A DNA stretch of 64,000 nt, from contig NZ_BCYT01000003.1 in NCBI RefSeq assembly GCF_001598335.1, positions 186,001 to 250,000 of the forward strand, given 5' to 3'. Source of the stretch: Sphingobium abikonense NBRC 16140 (GTDB lineage Bacteria > Pseudomonadota > Alphaproteobacteria > Sphingomonadales > Sphingomonadaceae). Shown here piece by piece: positions 43,883 to 52,820 of the stretch (positions within the stretch are counted from its first letter, which is position 1; every line of letters starts with the position of its first letter). The notes beneath the pieces are model-generated. The model worked only from the letters and a program-made list of their open reading frames with translations, was not told the origin of the DNA and did no database searches. The translations under genes and the position numbers were made by a program.

Positions 43883-44160
43883 TATTCGCTGTCTGGTGCC
43901 TTGTCGTCGGCAGCGCCCTCGGCCGGATTTTCGAACCAGGCCTCGACCTCGCCATTCAGCTTGATCGTCAGCGGGTTGCCATGGCGGTCGCGGGTTTTGC
44001 CGGCGGCCACGCGGATCCAGCCTTCCGATATGCAATATTCTTCCACATCCTTGCGCTCACGGCCCTTGAAGCGGATGCCGATGCCGCGCTGGAGCACATC
44101 CATGTCGAAATGGGGGCTTTTGGGATTGGTAGACAGATGGTCGGGGGGCATGTCGCTCAT
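43882..44160 (-). CDS. DUF3297 family protein
   Basis: 92 residues: NPKSPHFDMDVLQRGIGIRF, then RKDVEEYCISEGWIRVAAGK and LTIKLNGEVEAWFE, which are the conserved blocks of DUF3297, a small proteobacterial family without known function. It has an acidic disordered tail. No signal or membrane segment is visible. Confidence 0.85.
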   Translation of the reverse strand: MSDMPPDHLSTNPKSPHFDMDVLQRGIGIRFKGRERKDVEEYCISEGWIRVAAGKTRDRHGNPLTIKLNGEVEAWFENPAEGAADDKAPDSE

Positions 44161-44213
44161 GATGGAAATCCTTGCAAAGTTGCGCAGCGCCTAGCGCCTG
44201 GCCAACGCGCTCG

Positions 44214-45053
44214 TCAACCGCCCGGCGGCGCGTCGACATTGCAGAAGATGCGGCGAATCACCCCCTGATCCAGCCAGCCAACGAAGCGGCGACTGGCGTC
44301 GGCGATATTTTCGATCGGATAGGCGACGGGCCGTTCGTCGATCATCCGGCTGGCGATGGCGAGCCGGACGACAGCATCGGGCGCTGTCGTTAATATCCGG
44401 CCGCGCCGATCGGTGGCGGCGCTGTTGACGCCGATGACATGGCCGTCTTCGGACAGGACAGGGCCGCCGCTGATGCCCGACAGCGTGCCATCGCCAGCGG
44501 GCAGGCGGGCGCGTTCCGCCCAGGCGAGGATGGGTTGCGCGCTGTCGCTGCGTCCACGCCGCGCGCTGGCCGATCCGATCAGTTCCGACACGACCAGGGT
44601 AGGTTCGCCGGCTGGGAAGCCCAAATGATAGCCCGGCGTCCCCGGCTGCGGCACATGATCGGCCAGCGGCAGCGCGTCCGGACTGGCGAGGTTGGCCTGC
44701 ACGATGGCCGCGTCCCCCTCCCGGCTTTCCAGCACCCGCGCGACCGGCCGTGCGAAGCGGCCATCCTCCAGCCCGACGCGGGTGCAGCCATGGGTGACAT
44801 GCTCGGCGGTCAGCCATGCGCCATCCCGATCAACAGCAAAAGCGGTGCCCATCGAATCAGCCGGCCCGCCGGGACGATCCTCGATCACGAATTGCTCATC
44901 GCCCCATTGCGGCATGGGCCGGCGCGGGCTGCGCGGATCGAATTGTTCGACCTGCAGCGGCGGGATGACGGCATCCTGGGTGCCCCAGGCGACAGCCAGA
45001 AGCAATGCGCCCAGCACGAAGGGCAGGCAGCCGCAGCCCTGCTTGCGCGCCAT
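44214..45053 (-). CDS. Membrane-anchored trypsin-like serine protease
   Basis: 279 residues. An N-terminal helix (about 9-24) anchors or exports it. The catalytic triad is visible as His in WLTAEHVTHGC, Asp in EGDAAIVQ and Ser in GISGGPVLS. There is no PDZ domain, unlike DegP-type proteases, and two early cysteines (GCGCLP) lie before the membrane segment. It sits 6 nt after a DUF350 membrane gene on the same strand. Confidence 0.83.
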   Translation of the reverse strand: MARKQGCGCLPFVLGALLLAVAWGTQDAVIPPLQVEQFDPRSPRRPMPQWGDEQFVIEDRPGGPADSMGTAFAVDRDGAWLTAEHVTHGCTRVGLEDGRFARPVARVLESREGDAAIVQANLASPDALPLADHVPQPGTPGYHLGFPAGEPTLVVSELIGSASARRGRSDSAQPILAWAERARLPAGDGTLSGISGGPVLSEDGHVIGVNSAATDRRGRILTTAPDAVVRLAIASRMIDERPVAYPIENIADASRRFVGWLDQGVIRRIFCNVDAPPGG

Positions 45054-45059
45054 GCGCCC

Positions 45060-45482
45060 TTAGCCCGCGACCGCGGCAGCGGTCAGGCAGGCGACGGCAG
45101 TCTTCATCATGGCCAGAAAGATCGCCGCCGATCGCTCGTTCGCCTCGATCCGGGCGGACAGGGTGCCGATCAGGAAATCGACCAGACGAAACGCGATCAG
45201 TTGCAGGACCAGCGTCACGCTGCCCCAGATGACCACATCCCAGACATTGACCGACCCGGCCAGGCAAAAGCCCAGTGGCACGGCCAAACCGATCGCCGCG
45301 CCGCCCAGCGAGATGGCGGCGGCTTCATTGCCCGCACGGATCAGGGCAAATTCGTCATGCGGTGTGATCCAAAGATAGAGCGTAAGCGCGGCCAGCCACA
45401 CCATGGTTGCGCTGCCCAGATGCAGCAGCAGGATCGGCAGGCCCGCGAGCAGGCTCTGGATGACGGGCATGGGATCGCTCAT
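45060..45482 (-). CDS. DUF350 membrane protein
   Basis: 140 residues with four membrane helices (about 10-32, 45-65, 75-98 and 115-138). The pattern FALIRAGNEAAAISLGGAAIG with a conserved Glu and Asn and the VDFLIGTLSARIEAN stretch belongs to DUF350 (YjfL/UPF0719), of unknown function. ATG 45482 is placed by homology; the longer open frame overlaps the neighbour. It is followed by the protease gene. Confidence 0.85.
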   Translation of the reverse strand: MSDPMPVIQSLLAGLPILLLHLGSATMVWLAALTLYLWITPHDEFALIRAGNEAAAISLGGAAIGLAVPLGFCLAGSVNVWDVVIWGSVTLVLQLIAFRLVDFLIGTLSARIEANERSAAIFLAMMKTAVACLTAAAVAG

Positions 45483-45546
45483 CCCCCAGCCATGCCGCAA
45501 CCTGCCCGATCGATCAACCGGCAGGTTGCGGCCCAGCCTCATTGCA

Positions 45547-45855
45547 TCAACGACAGATGCGCACCCGCACGTCACGATGCCGCCAGCGATCATAGCGCCA
45601 TTCCGTCCAGCAGCGCGGGCGATAGCGGTAATGGGACCGATAATAGCCGCCATGCCGCCGCCAGTCGCGCCGATCGCCGCGCCAATGCCGGCGATCATTC
45701 CAGCGGCGGTTGTCCCAGCGCCGATTATCCCATCGATGATCGCGTCCATCGCGCCAGCCAGCATGGTGATATTGGGCCTGCGCCGGCGTCGCCGCCGCGC
45801 CGAGGCCAGCGACGGCCAGGCTCAACGCCGCCGCCGCTTTCCAGATCAGGGTCAT
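45547..45855 (-). CDS. Small secreted Arg/Trp/His-rich protein
   Basis: 102 residues. A signal peptide (SLAVAGLGAAATPAQA) is followed by a strongly basic, aromatic mature region with tandem RWDNRR units (about 40-58) and a RHGGYYRSHYRYRPRCW end. Two cysteines may pair. Proteins of this kind are common in sphingomonads and often annotated only as hypothetical. Binding to acidic polymers or the cell surface is a guess from charge. Confidence 0.7.
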   Translation of the reverse strand: MTLIWKAAAALSLAVAGLGAAATPAQAQYHHAGWRDGRDHRWDNRRWDNRRWNDRRHWRGDRRDWRRHGGYYRSHYRYRPRCWTEWRYDRWRHRDVRVRICR

Positions 45856-45954
45856 ATGTCTCTCCTCTCACGACCCGCCTGTCGGGGCGGGCCATGCAAG
45901 GCACAGTGGCTGAGGGCGACTGAACCGGGCGGGAATGACGCTGTCAGCGCAGGT

Positions 45955-47196
45955 TCAGCGTCCGCGCAGGGCGCTTTCGGCCTCCTGCATATAATCGCGT
46001 GTGATCGGCAGTGCGCGGCGGTCGCGCACATATTGAACCTGATAATTCACCATGCCGCCATGTTCGAAGACGGTTGCCGCACCCGCCAGATAGAAGGTCC
46101 ACAGGCGAAAGAATCGTTCGTCATACAGTGCGACGATCTCCGCCTTGTGCGCCATGGTGCGCTTATACCATTCGCGGATGGTCAGGCCATAATGCAGGCG
46201 CAACACCTCCACGTCCGTCACCATCAGCCGCGTGCCTTCGCTGCCTTGGATCATCTCCGACAAAGCAGGAATGTAACCGCCGGGAAAGATATATTTCTGG
46301 GTGAAGGCGTCGGTGATGCCGGGGCCGTCGACCCGGCCGATCGTGTGGATCAGCATCACGCCGTCAGGCGCCAGCAAATCCCGGCACTTGTTATAGAATG
46401 TGCGGAAATGGGCGGTGCCGACATGCTCGAACATGCCGACCGACACGATGCGGTCGAACGGGCCGGTCATGTCGCGATAATCGATCAGTTCGAAGCGGAC
46501 ATGATCGGCGACGCCGGCGTCCTGCGCCCGTTGGCGCGCGACCTTGAGCTGTTCTTCCGACAGGGTGATGCCCGTCACGTCGACGCCGCAGGTGCGATGC
46601 AGATACAGGGCCATGCCGCCCCAGCCGCACCCGATGTCCAGCACTTTCATGCCGGGCTTCAGGTGCAGCTTGGCGGCGATATGCGCTTTCTTGTCTTCCT
46701 GCGCCTGTTCCAGACTGATCCCGGCATCATTGTCCGCATCGGGGAAGTAGGCGCAGCTATATTGCTGGTCGCGGTCGAGAAACAGCGCGTAAAGCGCGCC
46801 CGAAAGGTCATAATGATGGGCGACATTCGCCTTCGACCGCGATTTGTGATTGGCTCGCCACACTTTCTGCCGCACCGTTTTGAAGCTGCGGGAAAGGCGG
46901 CTTTTCGCGTCGATGGATCGCCCGGCTTCCCAAGGGTTATTGGCGCGGATCATGGAGATGAATTCCATGATGCCTCCGCCTTCTATACCCACGCGGCCGT
47001 CGATCCAGGCTTCGGCCATGCCAAGGCGCGGATCTTTGACGATGTCGAAGGGAACGCGGCTGTCGTGAAAGCGTAGCGCCAGGTCGGGGAAGTCGGGGTC
47101 GGGGCGACCCGCGGTGAAGCTGCCGCCCTTGGCATAATGAACCGTCAGTTGCCCACGCGTGACCAACCGTTTGAGAACGCGCTCGAATATCTTCAT
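45955..47196 (-). CDS. cfa: Cyclopropane-fatty-acyl-phospholipid synthase
   Basis: 413 residues. An N-terminal lipid-binding region is followed by the SAM-dependent core: VLDIGCGWGGMALYL (SAM motif), GITLSEEQ, VSVGMFEHVG with its bicarbonate-binding glutamate, and GGYIPALSEM. It converts membrane unsaturated fatty acids to cyclopropane forms, typically in stationary phase or acid stress. Length is typical. It is 31 nt downstream of a molybdoenzyme gene on the same strand. Confidence 0.93.
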   Translation of the reverse strand: MKIFERVLKRLVTRGQLTVHYAKGGSFTAGRPDPDFPDLALRFHDSRVPFDIVKDPRLGMAEAWIDGRVGIEGGGIMEFISMIRANNPWEAGRSIDAKSRLSRSFKTVRQKVWRANHKSRSKANVAHHYDLSGALYALFLDRDQQYSCAYFPDADNDAGISLEQAQEDKKAHIAAKLHLKPGMKVLDIGCGWGGMALYLHRTCGVDVTGITLSEEQLKVARQRAQDAGVADHVRFELIDYRDMTGPFDRIVSVGMFEHVGTAHFRTFYNKCRDLLAPDGVMLIHTIGRVDGPGITDAFTQKYIFPGGYIPALSEMIQGSEGTRLMVTDVEVLRLHYGLTIREWYKRTMAHKAEIVALYDERFFRLWTFYLAGAATVFEHGGMVNYQVQYVRDRRALPITRDYMQEAESALRGR

Positions 47197-47227
47197 ATGG
47201 CTCCACTGTCACGTCGTTACGCAGGCG

Positions 47228-47974
47228 TCAAATGCCCGCATACCAGTCATAGCCGGCATAGTCTTCCCAGAAGCCGCCCTTGCCGCGCCCAATCTGTGCG
47301 ATGCTGTCGACCGCCTCGATCCGCATCAGATATTTCGCCTGCTTATAGCCCAATTGCCGCTCGACCCGCAGGCGCAACGGCGCGCCATTGGCGACCGAAA
47401 GCGGCCGGTCGTTGAGTGCGAAGGCAAGGATGGTCTGGGGATGAAAGGCGTCGTTGAGGTCGATGCTTTCATAATAAGGCCGGCCGCCCCCCATATCGTC
47501 GGCGCAATGAAAGACGATATAGCGCGCATCCTGCCGCAGGCCGGCTGCATCCAAAATCGTGCGCAGCGGCACGCCGCGCCATTTGCCGATCGCACTCCAC
47601 CCTTCCACGCAATCGTGGCGGGTAATTTGTTCGCGATGGGGCAGGGTGCGCAGTTGCGACAGTGAAAGCGACAGCGGCCGGGAAACCTTGCCATCGACGC
47701 GCAATCGCCAGTCGGCAAAGCCCGTGCGCCAGATCGCCTTGTAATCGGGCGTGTTCGGATTCGCCGTGCCATTGGCGCGAAAGACGGGCGAAATCTGGTC
47801 GGGCCGGAATTCCTGCGCCAGGGCTTCGCGCGCCATCAGGCTGCGCTGCGCCCATCTGTGAAAATTCTCGGCTGAAAAAAGCGCGTTTCGGACAGTCTCG
47901 TTCCGGGCGAGGCGATCGCAGCCGGTGAGCGCGGCGGTCGCGCCCAGCAGCAGCGCGCGGCGGGCGACGATCAT
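47228..47974 (-). CDS. Molybdopterin oxidoreductase (sulfite oxidase-type), exported
   Basis: 248 residues. The N-terminus has a twin-arginine and lipobox (ARRALLLGATAALTGC), implying Tat export as a lipoprotein. The pterin-binding core includes the molybdenum cysteine in ITRHDCVEGW and GGRPYYESIDLND. It resembles the MsrP/SorT-like family, catalysing an oxidation or reduction in the periplasm. GGAGG lies 5-9 nt before ATG 47974. It overlaps its cytochrome partner gene by 4 nt. Confidence 0.88.
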   Translation of the reverse strand: MIVARRALLLGATAALTGCDRLARNETVRNALFSAENFHRWAQRSLMAREALAQEFRPDQISPVFRANGTANPNTPDYKAIWRTGFADWRLRVDGKVSRPLSLSLSQLRTLPHREQITRHDCVEGWSAIGKWRGVPLRTILDAAGLRQDARYIVFHCADDMGGGRPYYESIDLNDAFHPQTILAFALNDRPLSVANGAPLRLRVERQLGYKQAKYLMRIEAVDSIAQIGRGKGGFWEDYAGYDWYAGI

Positions 47975-48699
47975 GGACGTTCCTCCGGCACCTTGTAGCG
48001 TCCGGTGATCATCGATCGCACTTCGTTCACCGGTCCGGCCAGGAGGACCATCAGGATATGGACCAGGAAGAAAGCTACGAGCGCGAAGGCGGTAATGAAA
48101 TGGATCGAGCGCGCCGATTGCCGTCCGCCGAACAACTCCGCAAGCCATGGCCAGGCCGCGTTCATGCCGGGCGACATGGTGAGGCCGGTCAGGATGATGA
48201 GCGGCAGGGCGATGAAGATGACGCCGATATAGCTGGCCTTTTGCAGGACATTGTAGCGCAGCGCCGCAGCCCCCGTGGGAAAGCGCAGACGGGCATGGTC
48301 CTTGATGTCCTGCCAGATATGGCGCGGGGCCAGATCGTCGCGGCGAAAGGCAAGGTCGCGGCCGACATGCCGGTTGACCACGCTCCAGAGCATATAGGCG
48401 AGCAGCGCAAAGGCAAAAATCGGCGCGGCAGTCAGGTGCCAATGGCGTGACAGCGCCAGATTATAGGTGGCCGGCAATGTCCACCAGCTGCCGAACCGGT
48501 CCAGCTCCAGCCAGGCCGGATCGAAATTCGCGCCATAAGCCCCCCAATAAAGGCGCGGGTGAGCGTTGAAGATGCCAAGGCCGCTGGTGAACAGGATGTA
48601 GAGCAGCAGCGCGTTCAGCCAGTGCCACATGCGGGTAGACAGGCGGTGACGCTTGACGATTGGGTCGGCGCTGTCTGGCATCAACTTCATGGCGGTCAT
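47971..48699 (-). CDS. Cytochrome b membrane subunit for the molybdoenzyme
   Basis: 242 residues with four or five membrane helices and heme-ligand histidines in RMWHWLNALLLY, LSRHWHLTAAP and SARSIHFITAF. It is the di-heme cytochrome b561-type anchor that exchanges electrons between quinones and a periplasmic partner. The 4-nt overlap with the molybdoenzyme gene shows they form one unit. The upstream region (48700-49002) is shared with an outer-membrane protein gene. Confidence 0.9.
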   Translation of the reverse strand: MTAMKLMPDSADPIVKRHRLSTRMWHWLNALLLYILFTSGLGIFNAHPRLYWGAYGANFDPAWLELDRFGSWWTLPATYNLALSRHWHLTAAPIFAFALLAYMLWSVVNRHVGRDLAFRRDDLAPRHIWQDIKDHARLRFPTGAAALRYNVLQKASYIGVIFIALPLIILTGLTMSPGMNAAWPWLAELFGGRQSARSIHFITAFALVAFFLVHILMVLLAGPVNEVRSMITGRYKVPEERP

Positions 48700-48780
48700 T
48701 CTAGCGCACTTTCATGACAGGTCGACAGGGGTCGCACAGGGTTGTGTCCGGAAGGATGTCACCGTTTTGCAACACAAGGC

Positions 48781-48805
48781 CTGAAATTGATTGAAATAAA
48801 TTCAG
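48781..48805. promoter_or_regulatory. Dyad CTGAA-N15-TTCAG
   Basis: CTGAA (48781-48785) and TTCAG (48801-48805) flank AT-rich sequence with partly matching inner arms. It lies upstream of the promoter-like site for the outer-membrane protein gene, so it could be an activator or repressor site. Confidence 0.35.
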
Positions 48806-48812
48806 ACCCTCT

Positions 48813-48840
48813 TTGCAACTGATTTTTGCGATCCTAGATG
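48813..48840 (+). promoter_or_regulatory. Promoter-like -35/-10 pair for the outer-membrane protein gene
   Basis: TTGCAA (48813-48818) and TAGATG (48835-48840) are 16 bp apart, each matching four of six consensus bases. The transcript would have a leader of about 155 nt containing the GCGTTG/CAACGC stem. Confidence 0.35.
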
Positions 48841-49002
48841 GGCGTTGCGCGATGATGATGCACAACGCGCTCCATTCTCTCTTTAGATGGGGAGAATAGA
48901 AGCAGGAGTGACCATAGGCAAAATGCCATGATCTCTTTGCATCGAACCTGAACGCCGGATGAATATCTAAGTCACGGCGACCAGAATAAAAATGAGGACT
49001 TT

Positions 49003-49512
49003 ATGAAGACTGTGATTTTCGCAGCGATTGCTGCTGCCACCGCCGTTTCTGCACCTGCCTTCGCTCAGGACGCTGCGCCCTTCACTGGGCCGCGCGCCGG
49101 CGTCACCATGGGCTATGACAAGATCGGTGGCGAAGATGGCTTCGCTTACGGCGTGACCGCCGGCTACGATCTCGCGCTTGCTCCCCGCATCACGGGCGGC
49201 GTGGAAGTGAGCCTGGGCGACACCACGGTCGATGACAGCGGCCTCGACGTCAGCCGCGACATCGCCGCGTCGCTGCGCGCCGGCTATGTCGTGACCCCGC
49301 GCGTCCTCGCCTTCGGCAAGGTCGGCTATGCCTCGACCCGCTTCGAAGTCGATGGCGACGGCGCTGGCCTGGAAGGCGTGCGCTATGGCGGCGGCCTGGA
49401 GTTCGCCGCGACGCCGAACACCTATATCTCGGCCGAATATCAGCGCACCGAATATGAACAGAATGTCGGTGGGCGCGATGCCGCCATGGTTGGCGTCGGC
49501 TACCGCTTCTGA
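49003..49512 (+). CDS. Small outer-membrane beta-barrel protein
   Basis: 169 residues. A signal peptide (ATAVSAPAFAQ) is followed by alternating beta-strand sequence with Gly/Tyr/aromatic girdles (GPRAGVTMGYDKIGG; VGKVGYASTRFEV-type strands) and a C-terminal YRF typical of Bam substrates. It belongs to the opacity/OmpW-like eight-strand barrels and probably forms a small surface barrel. Strong expression is suggested by the long regulated leader. Confidence 0.86.
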   Translation: MKTVIFAAIAAATAVSAPAFAQDAAPFTGPRAGVTMGYDKIGGEDGFAYGVTAGYDLALAPRITGGVEVSLGDTTVDDSGLDVSRDIAASLRAGYVVTPRVLAFGKVGYASTRFEVDGDGAGLEGVRYGGGLEFAATPNTYISAEYQRTEYEQNVGGRDAAMVGVGYRF

Positions 49513-49558
49513 TCCACGCCTTTTCTGACCCTCCTCTCAACAGGTCAGATCAAGCGAA

Positions 49559-49589
49559 GGGCGGTCCCTTAGGGGGCCGCCCTTTTTTT
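49559..49589 (+). terminator. Terminator of the outer-membrane protein gene
   Basis: A 10-bp stem (49559-49568 with 49573-49582) runs straight into seven Ts. It is the clearest intrinsic terminator in the window. Confidence 0.92.
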
Positions 49590-49639
49590 ATCCACGCTCC
49601 CGCCAAAAGTATGGCGCCGCCTGTCGCAGAAGGTTCGCT

Positions 49640-50902
49640 TCACCCCAGCGCGGCTTGCTTTTCCTCGGCCAGGCGACGCATCTCCGCCTTGCTCTTCTTT
49701 TCGCTGGCGCTTTTCAACTGGCCGCACGCCGCCATGATGTCGCGCCCGCGCGGGGTGCGGACGGGCGCGCTGATGCCACCTTCGAACACGATGTCGGAAA
49801 AGCGCCTGATCCGTTCGGGCGTGGAACATTCATAATCGGTGCCCGGCCAAGGATTGAACGGGATCAGGTTGACCTTCGCCGGCAGCTTATAGTGCCGCAG
49901 CAGTCGCACAAGTTCGCGGGCGTCCGCGTCGCTGTCATTCTTGTCCTTGATCATCACATATTCGAAGGTGATGCGGCGGGCATTGTTCGCACCGGGATAG
50001 GCGGCGCAGGCGGCGAGCAACTCCTCGATCCCGAATTTCCGGTTCAGCGGCACCAGTTCGTCACGCACATCCTTGGTCACGCCATGAAGCGAGACGGCAA
50101 GGTTGACGCCGATTTCCTCGCCAGCGCGCGCCATCATCGGGATGACGCCGCTGGTCGACAGGGTGATGCGCCGCTTGCTGAGGGCAAGGCCATCGCCATC
50201 CATCACGACCTTGAGCGCATCGCGGACATGGTCGAAATTATAGAGCGGTTCGCCCATGCCCATCATCACAATGTTGGTCAGCATCCGCCCATCGGACGTA
50301 TAGTGCGACGCTTCGTCGCTTTCCTCGTCATCATTGGCCGATGCCATGCTGCCCTTGGGCCATTCGCCCAGCGCATCGCGCGCCAGCATGACCTGGCCGA
50401 CGATCTCGCCCGGCGTCAGGTTGCGCACCAGCCGCATCGTGCCGGTGTGGCAGAAGGAGCAGTTCAAGGTGCAGCCGACCTGACTGGACACGCATAGCGT
50501 TCCCCGATCCGCGTCGGGGATGAAGACCATTTCATAATCCTGCCCGTCGTCCGAACGCAGCAGCCATTTGCGGGTGCCGTCGCTCGATACCTGCGCCTCC
50601 ACCACTTGCGGGCGGCCAACGACGAAGCGCTCCGCCATCCAGCCGCGCATGGGCTTTGCAAGGTCGGTCATCGCGTCGAAATCGGTTTCGCCGCGATGAT
50701 AGAGCCAGTGGAAAATCTGCTTGGAGCGCAGCTTGGCCGCCTTGGCGTCCAGCCCGGCTTCCTCGAACACGCTTTTGATTTGCATGCGGGACAAGCCCAT
50801 CAGGTCGACGCGCCCATCCTCCCGCGGCGTCACCGCACGCCGCACGGGCACAGGATCGATAGCGCCGGGAATCGGCATCAGGGGGCTGGCGGATGTCTGC
50901 AT
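49640..50902 (-). CDS. rlmN: Dual-specificity 23S rRNA/tRNA adenine C2-methyltransferase
   Basis: 420 residues. The radical-SAM CxxxCxxC motif is in [11 protein letters not shown], and the second conserved cysteine near the end is in [14 protein letters not shown], as in RlmN, which methylates A2503 of 23S rRNA and A37 of some tRNAs. The start is ATG 50902 or 50914; only a GGG is nearby. It ends a two-gene unit with the preceding secreted protein gene. Confidence 0.94.
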   Translation of the reverse strand: MQTSASPLMPIPGAIDPVPVRRAVTPREDGRVDLMGLSRMQIKSVFEEAGLDAKAAKLRSKQIFHWLYHRGETDFDAMTDLAKPMRGWMAERFVVGRPQVVEAQVSSDGTRKWLLRSDDGQDYEMVFIPDADRGTLCVSSQVGCTLNCSFCHTGTMRLVRNLTPGEIVGQVMLARDALGEWPKGSMASANDDEESDEASHYTSDGRMLTNIVMMGMGEPLYNFDHVRDALKVVMDGDGLALSKRRITLSTSGVIPMMARAGEEIGVNLAVSLHGVTKDVRDELVPLNRKFGIEELLAACAAYPGANNARRITFEYVMIKDKNDSDADARELVRLLRHYKLPAKVNLIPFNPWPGTDYECSTPERIRRFSDIVFEGGISAPVRTPRGRDIMAACGQLKSASEKKSKAEMRRLAEEKQAALG

Positions 50903-50951
50903 GATCGCGCCCATAGCCCAATTTTCGGGCAAATGTAAGGCGCGCAGACGC

Positions 50952-51452
50952 CTAGCGCAGGCGTGCGCAGCCCAAGGCGGCGGCGTCGATCGCGGTGGCC
51001 GCGCCGCGCAGGGCGTAGCTGTCGGCAAAGGCGCGGCCGTCCGCGCCGATGCTGGACACGCTCATGCTGGTGGCCGAGCGCATGGCGGCGATGATCTGGG
51101 CGTCGGTGCGCGCGTCGGGGGCCCAGGCGTCGACCTGTCCCGCCACCAGGGTGAAGCGACGTTCTCCGACGCTCAGGCGAACCGGCGCATCGGGGGAGCG
51201 GGCGCGGCTGAGGCGGAGATGAACCTGCCCGCGCACATGCGCGCGGGGCCAGGTGCCAACCGACGCAAAGCCCTGCGGCGTGCGGCCGCGCCGGACCTGA
51301 GGCTGGGCAATGGCATAGCAGCGCGGCGCTGATCGTCCTGTCGGAGGATCGCGAAACGCCCCCCAGCTTTCGAAAATGCCAAGAGAATCGCGTGCAATGG
51401 CAGGCAGCGGCGCGAACAGCAGCGGAACGAGGCAGGCGAAGGCGCGGCGCAT
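50952..51452 (-). CDS. Small secreted protein, possibly IalB-like
   Basis: 166 residues. A signal peptide ([11 protein letters not shown]) is followed by [14 protein letters not shown] and [10 protein letters not shown], a pattern reminiscent of invasion-associated locus B-type proteins, though the match is weak. Later segments ([20 protein letters not shown]) are beta-rich. The start is ATG 51452. It lies 49 nt upstream of rlmN on the same strand. Confidence 0.6.
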   Translation of the reverse strand: MRRAFACLVPLLFAPLPAIARDSLGIFESWGAFRDPPTGRSAPRCYAIAQPQVRRGRTPQGFASVGTWPRAHVRGQVHLRLSRARSPDAPVRLSVGERRFTLVAGQVDAWAPDARTDAQIIAAMRSATSMSVSSIGADGRAFADSYALRGAATAIDAAALGCARLR

Positions 51453-51622
51453 TGCGACGGCAAAGCGCAAGCCGTCCCCATTTGCAACCCCATCCGTAAT
51501 GAAAGGGCGATGCCGCGCTTGCAGGGACGGCAACAGCGGTTATGAAGAAGCATCCATCAGTGTCGCCGGGATTCGACCGAACCCCCGGCTCTCGGCTTAA
51601 AAAGAACGGACAGAACAGGGAC

Positions 51623-52735
51623 ATGAAGGCCACCATCGAACGCGCAACGCTCCTCAAGAGCCTGAGCCACGTCCAGTCGGTGGTCGAGCGGCGCAATACC
51701 ATTCCGATCCTGTCCAACGTGCTGATCGAAGCATCGGCCGATGGCGCGATCAAGCTGATGGCGACCGACCTTGACCTTCAGGTGGTGGAAAGCATTTCCG
51801 CCCAGGTGGAACAGCCCGGCGCGACGACCATTTCCGCCCACACCCTGTTCGACATCGCCCGCAAGCTGCCCGAAGGCAGCCAGGTGTCGTTGCAGGCGGC
51901 CGACGGCAAGATGCTGATCCAGGCGGGCCGCGCGCGCTTCAACCTGTCGACGCTGCCGCGTGACGATTTTCCGGTGATTGCCGAGGGCGACCTGCCGACG
52001 CAGTTCGAACTGCCCGCTGAGACGCTGAAGCAGATCATCGACAAGACGCGCTTTGCGATTTCGACTGAGGAAACGCGCTATTATCTGAACGGCATTTATT
52101 TCCATGTGTCGGATGAGGGGCAGCCGGTGCTGAAGGCCGCCGCGACCGACGGCCACCGCCTGGCCCGCGTCACCGTGCCGCGCCCCGACGGCGCCGATGG
52201 CATGCCCGGCATCATCGTGCCGCGCAAATGCATCGGCGAATTGCGCAAGCTGCTCGATGAAGTGGAGGGATCGGTGCAGATCAGCCTGTCGGCGAGCAAG
52301 ATCCGCTTTGGGCTGGGCAGTGCGATCCTGACCAGCAAGCTGATCGACGGCACTTTCCCCGATTACAGCCGCGTCATTCCGACCGGCAACGACAAGCTGC
52401 TCAAGATCGACCCGCGCAGTTTCGAAGATGGCGTCGATCGCGTCGCGACGATCGCCACGGAAAAGACGCGGGCGGTCAAGATGAGCCTGGACAAGGACCG
52501 TATCACCCTGTCGGTCACCAGCCCCGAAAATGGCACGGCGGCCGAGGAAGTCCCCGGCGCATTTCAGGGCGAAGGCTTCGATATCGGGTTCAACGCCCGC
52601 TATCTGCTCGACATATTGGGCCAGATCGACAGCGACCTTGTCGAACTGCACCTGGCCGATGCCGCTGCGCCGACGCTGATCCGGGAAAATGACGCCAGTC
52701 CGGCGCTATATGTTCTGATGCCCATGCGGGTGTGA
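51623..52735 (+). CDS. dnaN: DNA polymerase III beta subunit (sliding clamp)
   Basis: 370 residues in three similar clamp domains. The family start MKATIERATLLKSLSHVQSV and the end LYVLMPMRV are typical, and the length is exact for DnaN. It encircles DNA and tethers the polymerase. ATG 51623 has GGGAC just upstream; the longer frame from 51542 adds an unrelated N-terminus. It is not next to dnaA or recF. Confidence 0.97.
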   Translation: MKATIERATLLKSLSHVQSVVERRNTIPILSNVLIEASADGAIKLMATDLDLQVVESISAQVEQPGATTISAHTLFDIARKLPEGSQVSLQAADGKMLIQAGRARFNLSTLPRDDFPVIAEGDLPTQFELPAETLKQIIDKTRFAISTEETRYYLNGIYFHVSDEGQPVLKAAATDGHRLARVTVPRPDGADGMPGIIVPRKCIGELRKLLDEVEGSVQISLSASKIRFGLGSAILTSKLIDGTFPDYSRVIPTGNDKLLKIDPRSFEDGVDRVATIATEKTRAVKMSLDKDRITLSVTSPENGTAAEEVPGAFQGEGFDIGFNARYLLDILGQIDSDLVELHLADAAAPTLIRENDASPALYVLMPMRV

Positions 52736-52820
52736 TGGCAGGGACGACATAGTCTATCGCTTCGTGGATTTACTGTTTGAAAGTAAGTCTCTGTCAATAG
52801 ATCGCGCGTAGAAGAGAGGC

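Larger units (their letters stand above)
48700..49002. other. 303-bp regulatory gap between divergent cytochrome b and outer-membrane protein genes
   Basis: No coding sequence is supported here. It holds a dyad (48781-48805), a promoter-like pair (48813-48840), and an inverted repeat GCGTTG/CAACGC (48842-48847 with 48862-48867). It is more AT-rich than its surroundings, as expected of a divergent promoter region. Confidence 0.6.

Noticed and set aside
44439-45923. 494-codon plus-strand ORF opposite the protease and DUF350 genes
   Set aside because: Composition typical of antisense of GC-rich genes, with no recognisable domains or ribosome site.
49583-49600. DnaA-box-like TTATCCACG, considered as an origin signal
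   Set aside because: Single imperfect site overlapping a terminator, no cluster of boxes, no dnaA nearby.
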